The position numbers and the translations under genes were made by a program. Shown in pieces: positions 1 to 5,411 of a DNA stretch of 5,411 nucleotides (position 1 is its first letter; each line of letters opens with the position of its first letter). Source of the stretch: Zoogloeaceae bacterium (GTDB lineage: Bacteria; Pseudomonadota; Gammaproteobacteria; Burkholderiales; Rhodocyclaceae); NCBI GenBank assembly GCA_031274855.1, contig JAISPO010000152.1, positions 1 to 5,411 on the forward strand, in the 5' to 3' direction. The notes below the pieces were generated by a model, which did no database searches, was not told the DNA's origin, and saw only the letters and a list, made by a program, of their open reading frames with translations.

Positions 1-536
1 TAGAGCGCGCCGATGATGAGGACGTTCATCTGGGCAACGGTGTCGATGAACGGGAGCTCAAAGGCGAGCAGGCTGTCGGCGACATCCGGCCTGATGATAA
101 TGCCGCCCAGAACGACGCCAAGAACGATGGCGGTGACGGTCAGCCCTTCGATCCAGCCGTTGGCGACGACGAGCAGGCGATGCGGCAGGTATTCGGTCAG
201 GATGCCGTACTTGGCCGGCGAGTAGGCAGCCGCGCCGAGGCCGACCACGGCATAGGCGGCGAGCGGATGCACATCGAAAAACATCAGCGCGCAACCGAGA
301 ATTTTGATGTTGTTGCTGATGAACATGACGCGCCATTTCGGCATGGAGTCGGCAAACGGGCCGACGAATGCCGCCAGGACGACGTAAAACACGGTGAAGG
401 AAGTTTTGAGCAGCGGCTCATATTCCGTCGGCGCGTCGATCTCTCGCAGCATGGCGATGGCCGAGATCAGCAGCGTGTTGTCGGCCAGCGCAGAAAAAAA
501 CTGCGCCGCCATGATGATGTAGAAGCGGAGGGGCAT
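1..536 (-). CDS. lplT: Lysophospholipid transporter LplT-like MFS protein, N-terminal part (3' end off the left edge)
   Basis: The minus-strand frame stays open from an ATG at 536-534 to the window edge, giving 178 codons of a family usually around 400 residues long. LplT flips lysophospholipids, mainly lysophosphatidylethanolamine, across the inner membrane for re-acylation by Aas. Seen here: an N-terminus reading MAAQFFSALADN (residues 9-20) that is characteristic of LplT; an MFS motif-A-like loop GPFADSMPKWR (59-69) after the second membrane segment; and SPAKYGILTEYLP (106-118) after the fourth. Hydrophobic segments lie near 6-29, 43-63, 69-87, 92-110, 130-148 and from 167. The start is firm because an in-frame TGA lies 18 bases upstream with no other start codon between; the internal Met9 would cut into the first helix. 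No Shine-Dalgarno is visible. The gene is divergent from alr. Which lysolipid it moves is inferred from family; a generic MFS transporter is the alternative. The aas-type acyltransferase is not visible on this side. Confidence 0.88.
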   Translation of the reverse strand, partial: MPLRFYIIMAAQFFSALADNTLLISAIAMLREIDAPTEYEPLLKTSFTVFYVVLAAFVGPFADSMPKWRVMFISNNIKILGCALMFFDVHPLAAYAVVGLGAAAYSPAKYGILTEYLPHRLLVVANGWIEGLTVTAIVLGVVLGGIIIRPDVADSLLAFELPFIDTVAQMNVLIIGAL

Positions 537-545
537 GGGGCAGGC

Positions 546-554
546 TTTATATCA
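546..554 (-). promoter_or_regulatory. Candidate extended -10 promoter for the LplT-like gene
   Basis: On the minus strand the bases read TGATATAAA, which fits the extended -10 pattern TGnTATAAT with one mismatch. No good -35 hexamer lies 16-18 bases upstream, which extended -10 promoters can tolerate. A start site about seven bases downstream would fall near 539, only about three bases ahead of the ATG at 536, so the mRNA would be nearly leaderless. This matches the missing Shine-Dalgarno. The call rests on sequence pattern alone. Confidence 0.35.
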
Positions 555-580
555 CGAAAGAATCGCGGGCGGCTTGTACC

Positions 581-612
581 TGATATTTGCCAATTGTGCT
601 TGAATATCAAGC
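581..612. repeat. Inverted repeats in the divergent intergenic region, possible operator
   Basis: Two overlapping dyads are present. The tight one, 598-612, reads GCTTGA-ATA-TCAAGC: perfect 6-base arms around a 3-base centre. The wider one pairs TGATATT (581-587) with AATATCA (603-609) perfectly across 15 bases. They sit in an AT-richer patch between the divergent LplT-like gene and alr, where a regulator could control both. I cannot match them to a known regulator's site, and dyads this short can arise by chance. Confidence 0.3.
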
Positions 613-637
613 CTGATTATCTGTCATCGCTCAAAGC

Positions 638-643
638 AGGAGG
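638..643 (+). promoter_or_regulatory. Ribosome binding site of alr
   Basis: AGGAGG, a full match to the Shine-Dalgarno core, stands nine bases before the ATG at 653. It supports that start codon and predicts efficient translation of the first gene of the rightward operon. No convincing -35/-10 pair for alr was found upstream; the nearest -35-like hexamer is TTGCCA at 587-592, with no good -10 at normal spacing. Confidence 0.8.
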
Positions 644-652
644 CTGCGGCAA

Positions 653-1738
653 ATGACCTCTACTATTGCGCGTCCGATCCGCGCCCGATTTTCCGCTGCC
701 GCGTTGCGGCATAACCATGCGGTCGCCCGCCATCATGCGGGTGGCGCGCGCATCTGGAGCGTGGTCAAGGCCAATGCCTACGGGCATGGGCTGGAGCGTG
801 CGGTTGACGCTTTGGCGGATGTTGCCGATGGGTTTGCGCTTGTTGAGTTGGAGGCGGCGCTGGCCTTGCGCGAAGCGGGCCTGCGGCAGCCGATTTTGAT
901 GCTTGAAGGCTGCTATGCGGCGGAGGAGTTGCCGTCGTTTGCCGAGGGCAGGTTGACGCCGGTATTGCACAGCCTGGCGCAGGTTGAGGCGTTTTGCGCT
1001 TTGGCGTTGCCGGTGCGCTTGCCGGTGTATCTCAAACTCAATACGGGCATGAACCGGCTTGGGCTGGAGGCCGAGGAGTTGACGCGCGCTCTGGCGATGC
1101 TGTCGATGACAGCCAGCGCCGAGACCGTCACCTTGATGACGCATCTGGCCGATGCCGATGGTTCGCATGGCGTCGCATGGCAGATGGAGCGTCTGACGGC
1201 GATGCGCGCGGGCCGCAGCCTGCCATTGTCGATTGCCAATTCGGCGGCTTTGATCCGCTTCCCCGAAACGCGCTGTGACTGGGTGAGGCCGGGCATCATG
1301 CTTTACGGCAGTTCTCCTTTCGCGGACCAGAGCGCGGACGATCTTGGGTTGCGGCCTGTGATGACGCTGGAAAGCCAACTGATTGCCGTGCGCGAAATCG
1401 CGGCGGGCGAGCGCGTCGGTTACGGTTGCCTGTTTACTGCCGAACAGCCGACGCGGATCGGCGTTGTCGCCTGCGGCTATGCCGATGGCTACCCGCGCCA
1501 CGCGCCGACCGGTACGCCGGTGCTGGTGGACGGATACCGCACGCGCACGCTGGGCCGCGTGTCGATGGACAAGCTGTGCGTGGATTTATCCGGCCTGCCG
1601 GAGTTTGACGTGGGCGCGCCGGTGACGCTTTGGGGCGAGGGCTTATCGGTGGATGAAGTCGCGCGCGCGGCGGGCACCATCAGCTATGAATTGTTCTGCG
1701 CGTTGGCCGAGCGCGTACCGGTGATTGAGGCCGATTGA
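653..1738 (+). CDS. alr: Alanine racemase (PLP-dependent)
   Basis: A 361-residue protein, the normal length for this fold-type III PLP enzyme, which interconverts L- and D-alanine in the cytoplasm to supply D-Ala for peptidoglycan. The N-terminal TIM-barrel carries the PLP-binding lysine K39 in SVVKANAYGHG (36-46), the K128 position that is often carbamylated, TGMNRLG (131-137) with R135, MTHLAD (162-167) and ANSAA (195-199). RPGIMLYG (212-219) follows. The C-terminal beta domain carries the second catalytic base, Y257 in VGYG (255-258), and GRVSMD (301-306), which contributes to the partner's active site in the dimer. No key residue is missing. The ATG has an AGGAGG at good spacing. The gene diverges from the LplT-like gene, and its TGA overlaps the radA ATG by one base. 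Sequence alone does not tell biosynthetic Alr from catabolic DadX; the absence of a neighbouring D-amino-acid dehydrogenase (dadA) on either visible side favours Alr. Confidence 0.97.
   Translation: MTSTIARPIRARFSAAALRHNHAVARHHAGGARIWSVVKANAYGHGLERAVDALADVADGFALVELEAALALREAGLRQPILMLEGCYAAEELPSFAEGRLTPVLHSLAQVEAFCALALPVRLPVYLKLNTGMNRLGLEAEELTRALAMLSMTASAETVTLMTHLADADGSHGVAWQMERLTAMRAGRSLPLSIANSAALIRFPETRCDWVRPGIMLYGSSPFADQSADDLGLRPVMTLESQLIAVREIAAGERVGYGCLFTAEQPTRIGVVACGYADGYPRHAPTGTPVLVDGYRTRTLGRVSMDKLCVDLSGLPEFDVGAPVTLWGEGLSVDEVARAAGTISYELFCALAERVPVIEAD
1727..1730 (+). promoter_or_regulatory. Ribosome binding site that decides the radA start
   Basis: GAGG inside the last codons of alr lies seven bases before the ATG at 1738, good spacing for that codon. 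The TTG at 1735 would be another possible start one codon earlier, but it is a weaker codon and less well spaced (four bases). I therefore start radA at 1738, giving the family-typical N-terminus MAKAKS. Confidence 0.6.
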
Positions 1739-3114
1739 TGGCAAAGGCCAAAAGTATTTTCACCTGCACCGAATGCGGTGCGGCCAATCCGAAATGGCAG
1801 GGGCAGTGCGCGGGCTGCGGGCAATGGAATACGCTGGTCGAAACCATTGCCGAAACGGGCGGCGCTGGCGCAAACCGCTATGCGGGCCTTGCCGGTAGCG
1901 GCCAGTTGCAGGATTTGTCGGTCATCAGTCCGCGCGAAGAATCGCGTCAGCCGACCGGCATTGAGGAGTTCGACCGCGTACTTGGCGGCGGTCTGGTTTC
2001 CGGCGGCGTGGTGCTGATCGGCGGCGATCCGGGCATCGGCAAATCCACGCTGCTGTTGCAGGCGCTGTCGCGTCTGGCCGAGGCGGGCCACGCGGTGCTT
2101 TATGTCTCCGGCGAAGAATCCAGCGAGCAGGTGGCGCTGCGGGCGCGGCGCTTGCAGTTGGCGACGCGCGGCTTGCGCATGTTGCCGGAAATCGGGCTGG
2201 AAAAAATACTCGCCACGCTCAAAACCGAAAAGCCGCTGGTGGCGGTGATCGACTCGATACAAACGCTGTATTCCGAGGCGCTGCAATCGGCCCCGGGATC
2301 GGTGGCGCAGGTGCGCGAGTGCGCGGCGCAACTGACGCGGCTGGCCAAGCAAAGCGGCATTTGCGTGATTCTGGTCGGGCATGTCACCAAAGAGGGCGCG
2401 CTGGCCGGCCCGCGTGTGCTGGAACATATCGTCGACACCGTCCTCTATTTCGAGGGCGACACCCATTCCAGTTTCCGGCTAATCCGGGCGTTCAAAAACC
2501 GCTTCGGCGCGGTCAATGAACTGGGCGTATTCGCCATGACCGAGAAGGGGCTGCGCGGCGTGTCCAATCCTTCCGCGCTGTTCCTTTCGCAACACGCGCA
2601 GGAGGTGTCCGGCTCCTGCGTCCTTGTCACGCAGGAAGGCACGCGGCCATTGCTGGTCGAAATTCAGGCGCTGGTCGATACCGCCCACTCGCCGAGTCCG
2701 CGCCGCTTGACGGTCGGCTTGGACGCGCAGCGGCTGGCGATGTTGCTCGCGGTGCTGCATCGTCATGCCGGTATTGTTTGTTTCGATCAGGATGTGTTCG
2801 TCAATGCTGTCGGCGGCGTGCGCATTCAGGAACCGGCAGCGGATTTGGCGGTGCTGCTGGCCATCGTTTCCTCGCTCAATAACAGGCCGCTACCGGCGAA
2901 GCTGGTGGCCTTCGGCGAGGTGGGGCTGGCGGGTGAAATCCGCCCCGCGCCGCGCGGCTTGGAACGCTTAAAGGAAGCAGCGAAACTCGGCTTCACCCAC
3001 GCGCTGATCCCCAAGGCCAACGCGCCCAAGCAGGCGATCAAAGGCATTGAAGTCATCGCCCTCGCTCGCGTCGAGCAGGCGCTTGACGCGCTGCGCTCGC
3101 TACGCGACACATGA
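1738..3114 (+). CDS. radA: DNA repair/recombination protein RadA (Sms)
   Basis: A 458-residue protein, full length for RadA, a hexameric RecA-like ATPase that drives branch migration of recombination intermediates with RecA in the cytoplasm. Domains in order: an N-terminal C4 zinc finger with C10, C13, C24 and C27; a RecA-like ATPase core with Walker A GGDPGIGKST (95-104), VSGEES (123-128), a Walker B strand ending in D172 (LVAVID), and the RadA-specific KNRFG motif (253-257); then a Lon-protease-like domain from about residue 290 to the end. That domain has EPAAD (365-369) where Lon proteases carry the catalytic serine, so it is non-proteolytic, as is normal for RadA. All motifs are intact. 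The start overlaps the alr stop (TGATG) and the stop overlaps the permease start (ATGA), implying a coupled operon. No separate promoter was seen. Confidence 0.97.
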   Translation: MAKAKSIFTCTECGAANPKWQGQCAGCGQWNTLVETIAETGGAGANRYAGLAGSGQLQDLSVISPREESRQPTGIEEFDRVLGGGLVSGGVVLIGGDPGIGKSTLLLQALSRLAEAGHAVLYVSGEESSEQVALRARRLQLATRGLRMLPEIGLEKILATLKTEKPLVAVIDSIQTLYSEALQSAPGSVAQVRECAAQLTRLAKQSGICVILVGHVTKEGALAGPRVLEHIVDTVLYFEGDTHSSFRLIRAFKNRFGAVNELGVFAMTEKGLRGVSNPSALFLSQHAQEVSGSCVLVTQEGTRPLLVEIQALVDTAHSPSPRRLTVGLDAQRLAMLLAVLHRHAGIVCFDQDVFVNAVGGVRIQEPAADLAVLLAIVSSLNNRPLPAKLVAFGEVGLAGEIRPAPRGLERLKEAAKLGFTHALIPKANAPKQAIKGIEVIALARVEQALDALRSLRDT

Positions 3115-5411
3115 AGACGGCGCGGCTCGTCTGGCGCATGTTGGCCCGCGACTGGCGGGCCGGTGAGTTGACGGTGTTGGGCATTGCGCTGGTCGTTGCC
3201 GTGGCGGCGCTGACGGCCGTTAGCTTTTTGGCCGACCGCGTTCAACAGGGGCTGGCGCTGCAATCCCATCAACTGCTTGGCGGCGATTTGCTGTTGTCGG
3301 CGGATCATCCCTGGGCTGATGAATTCCGCAGCGCGGCCATACAACATCATTTGCAGCTTGCCGAAAGCGCGAGTTTTCCGAGTATGGTTTCGGCGGGTGA
3401 AGCTACTCAACTGGCCGAAATCAAAGCCGTCAGCGGCAATTTTCCGCTGCGCGGAAAACTGCGAATCGCGCCAACGCTGAATGCGCCGGACGCCGTGACC
3501 GGGCGCGTGCCGGAACAGGGCGAAGGCTGGCCCGATGAGCGTCTCGCCCAGGCGATGGCGGCGGCGCGAATGCGTTTGGGCGAAATCGAACTCGATACGC
3601 GCACGGTGCTTACCCTCGATCCCGACCGCGGCATCAACGCCTTTGCGCTGGCCCCGCGCCTGCTCATCAATCTTGCCGATCTGCCTGCCACCCGCTTGAT
3701 CCAGATGGGCAGCCGCGTTACTTGGCGGCTCCATCTGGCCGGTGACGAGGCCGATGTCGAAAGCTACCGGCGCTGGGCCGAGTCCCGCATTGGGCGCGGC
3801 GAGCGGATCGAAAGTCTGGATAACGCCCGCCCCGAAATTCGCAACCTGCTCGAACGCGCGGGGCGCTTCCTGCAACTCGCCGCCTTGCTGACTGTCGTGC
3901 TGGCTGCCGTGGCGATTGGTTTCGCTACTGATCGCTACCTGCGCCATCACCTCGACGGCTGCGCCGTGATGCGCTGTCTCGGCGCTTCGTCGCAGCGCAT
4001 CCTGCGCATCCATGGCGGCGAATTTGCTCTGTTCGGCCTGCTGGCGACACTCATGGGCTGCCTGCTCGGTTTCGGCCTGCAACGGGCGCTGCAAGCGGCG
4101 CTGGCGGGGTTCCTCAGCAGCGAGCTGCCTTTACCCTCCTGGCGGCCTTGGGGACATGGCCTGCTGGTCGGCCTGACGCTGCTGCTCGGTTTTGCCCTGC
4201 CGCCCCTGCTGCGGTTGCGGCAGGTCTCGACTGTGCGCGTACTGCGCCGCGAGTGGGAATCCACCGAGCCGAAACTGATCGCCGCCTATGGTTTCGGGGC
4301 GCTGCTGCTCGTCGCCTTGATCGTCTGGGTGGCGGGCGAACTGAAACTCGCCGCCATCGTCACCGGCGGCTTCGCGCTGGCCGTGCTGCTTTACGGCGGC
4401 TGCGCCTGGCTGGCATTGCGGGTGATACGCCGCGCGTCAGCCGGTTTCGATCCTTGGCGGCTTGGCTTGGCGAATCTGCGCCGCCGCTGGCGCGCCACCA
4501 TCGTTCAGGTGGTGGCCTTGGGGCTTGGCCTGACGACGCTGCTGCTTTTGACCATCGCCCGCGATGACCTGCTCGCCAGTTGGCAGCGCCGCATTCCGCC
4601 GGACGCGCCCAACCGCTTCGTCATCAATCTGCAAGCCGATCAGCGTGAAGCGTTCGCTGCCTTCTTCGTCCAGCACGGCCTGCCCGCGCCCGCGACGGAG
4701 CCGATGGTGCGCGGGCGTTTGCTGACGATCAACGGCGAATCGCGCTCACCGGCCAGCTACGCCGATGAACGCGCCCAGCGTCTGTCCGAGCGGGAATTCA
4801 ATCTCTCCTGGCAAAACGAATTACCCGCGGGCAATGCCATCGTCGCGGGCGCATGGCATGGCGACGGCCCCGCGTCGCAGTTTTCGGTCGAAGAAGGCTT
4901 GGCGAAAACCCTCGGCCTCAAGGTCGGCGACGAACTGGGCTTTGCCGTGGCCGGTGTGCCGCTGTCCGCGCCCATCACCTCGCTGCGCAAACTGGATTGG
5001 GATTCCATGCGGGTGAACTTTTTTGTCCTCGCGCCGCGCGGCCTGCTCGAAAATTATCCAGCCAGCTACATCACCAGTTTCCATCTGCCTGCCGAACGTT
5101 CGGCGCTGATCGGCGAACTGGTGCGCGGCTTCCCGAACATCACCATCATCGACGTCGCCACTGTCGTCCGGCAACTGCAAGACAGCTTCGATCAAGTCGC
5201 CCGCGCTGTCCGCGCCCTGTTCGGCCTCGCGCTGGCGGGCGGCGTCATGGTGCTGTACGCGGCGCTACAGGCAAGCTCCGACGAACGGCAACGCGATCTC
5301 GCCGTCATGCGCGCGCTCGGCGCGCGCCGTCGACAACTGCGCCGAATACTGCTGGCGGAATTTCTGGCGCTGGGCGCGTTGGCCGGGCTGCTCGCAGGCA
5401 CCGGCGCTGCC
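3111..5411 (+). CDS. FtsX/YbbP-family ABC transporter permease, C-terminus missing (3' end off the right edge)
   Basis: The frame is open from ATG 3111 to the edge, 767 codons; relatives are roughly 820-850 residues, so probably only the last helices are absent. Such inner-membrane permeases pair with a LolD/YbbA-type ATPase; the substrate of this branch is not settled, and lipid or lipoprotein handling is only a guess. Seen: a start DWRAGEL (14-20) just before TM1 (about 20-41); a periplasmic domain with SMVSAGE (91-97), WPDERL (140-145) and APRLLINLADL (181-191); four or five TM segments between 253 and 437; another TM at 463-482; a second periplasmic domain with ITSLRKLDWDSMRVNF (622-637), a strong family signature; then TM segments at 702-720 and from 748. 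Two FtsX-type cytoplasmic motifs recur, AVMRCLGAS (285-293) and AVMRALGAR (731-739). The start overlaps the radA stop by ATGA, and no Shine-Dalgarno precedes it, so translation likely depends on coupling. The ATPase subunit is not in the window. The symbol ybbP would be by analogy only. Confidence 0.9.
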   Translation, partial: MKTARLVWRMLARDWRAGELTVLGIALVVAVAALTAVSFLADRVQQGLALQSHQLLGGDLLLSADHPWADEFRSAAIQHHLQLAESASFPSMVSAGEATQLAEIKAVSGNFPLRGKLRIAPTLNAPDAVTGRVPEQGEGWPDERLAQAMAAARMRLGEIELDTRTVLTLDPDRGINAFALAPRLLINLADLPATRLIQMGSRVTWRLHLAGDEADVESYRRWAESRIGRGERIESLDNARPEIRNLLERAGRFLQLAALLTVVLAAVAIGFATDRYLRHHLDGCAVMRCLGASSQRILRIHGGEFALFGLLATLMGCLLGFGLQRALQAALAGFLSSELPLPSWRPWGHGLLVGLTLLLGFALPPLLRLRQVSTVRVLRREWESTEPKLIAAYGFGALLLVALIVWVAGELKLAAIVTGGFALAVLLYGGCAWLALRVIRRASAGFDPWRLGLANLRRRWRATIVQVVALGLGLTTLLLLTIARDDLLASWQRRIPPDAPNRFVINLQADQREAFAAFFVQHGLPAPATEPMVRGRLLTINGESRSPASYADERAQRLSEREFNLSWQNELPAGNAIVAGAWHGDGPASQFSVEEGLAKTLGLKVGDELGFAVAGVPLSAPITSLRKLDWDSMRVNFFVLAPRGLLENYPASYITSFHLPAERSALIGELVRGFPNITIIDVATVVRQLQDSFDQVARAVRALFGLALAGGVMVLYAALQASSDERQRDLAVMRALGARRRQLRRILLAEFLALGALAGLLAGTGAA

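Noticed and set aside
587..620. A sigma-70 promoter for alr using TTGCCA (587-592) and GATTAT (615-620)
   Set aside because: The spacing is 22 bases, too long, and the -10 matches only four of six bases. No other pair at 16-18 bases was convincing.
180..656. A 158-codon plus-strand open frame opposite the LplT-like gene, ending at the alr start
   Set aside because: The minus strand encodes clear LplT signatures over 1-536. The plus product is charged, without recognisable motifs, and runs through the intergenic region.
617..1501. A 294-codon minus-strand open frame opposite alr
   Set aside because: The plus strand carries a complete alanine racemase with all catalytic residues. The antisense product is Arg/Gln/His-rich with no motif, and it would span the intergenic region and the alr ribosome binding site.
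1684..2466. A 260-codon minus-strand open frame opposite radA
   Set aside because: It is antisense to the zinc finger and ATPase motifs of RadA and shows no domain of its own.
3440..3458. The hairpin in the permease gene read as a rho-independent terminator
   Set aside because: There is no T-run after the stem on either strand in the required position beyond the stem itself, and the permease frame continues for over 1.9 kb past it.
2826..4094. A long minus-strand open frame of 422 codons opposite the end of radA and the start of the permease
   Set aside because: It is antisense to two genes with clear family motifs. Its product is a low-complexity mix rich in Gln, Arg, Ala and His with no recognisable domain, typical of mirror frames in GC-rich DNA.
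4148..4567. A 139-codon plus-strand open frame in another frame within the permease gene
   Set aside because: The permease frame is continuous through this stretch and encodes membrane segments; the alternative product is an Arg/Ala-rich shadow.
1..5411. Signs of a novel system such as a defence island, mobile element, CRISPR array or RNA gene
   Set aside because: Every stretch over about 120 bases is explained by four recognisable housekeeping-type genes. No repeat array, transposase, integrase or structured RNA pattern was seen.

Overview
This window reads as an ordinary stretch of a GC-rich bacterial chromosome, most likely from a betaproteobacterium (Rhodocyclales or a relative). That placement is inferred from protein character and from gene order (lplT-like transporter divergent from alr, with radA behind alr), which I recall from that group but could not search. 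The DNA is almost entirely coding, and there is no sign of phage, insertion sequence, CRISPR, tRNA or rRNA.

Layout. Positions 1-536, minus strand, hold the first 178 codons of an LplT-type lysophospholipid transporter (major facilitator superfamily); the rest lies beyond the left edge. Positions 537-652 are a 116-base divergent intergenic region with a short palindrome, a candidate extended -10 for the transporter, and a strong Shine-Dalgarno for the rightward genes. From 653 onward three plus-strand genes are packed with overlapping stop and start codons: alr (alanine racemase, 653-1738), radA (DNA repair/recombination ATPase, 1738-3114), and a large FtsX/YbbP-type ABC transporter permease (3111 to the right edge, 767 codons seen, C-terminus missing).

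How they work together. The alr stop and radA start share one base (TGATG), and the radA stop and permease start share four bases (ATGA), so the three are probably co-transcribed and translationally coupled. The functions are not one pathway: D-alanine supply for peptidoglycan, branch migration in recombination, and an envelope ABC permease. Alr and the envelope proteins share a cell-envelope theme, and LplT recovers lysophospholipids at the inner membrane, but a functional link is inference only. No ATPase subunit for the permease is in the window.

I looked for an undescribed system and do not see one. The points most worth checking are the divergent intergenic region (possible operator, possible leaderless lplT transcript), the coupled operon, and the missing ATPase partner of the permease.
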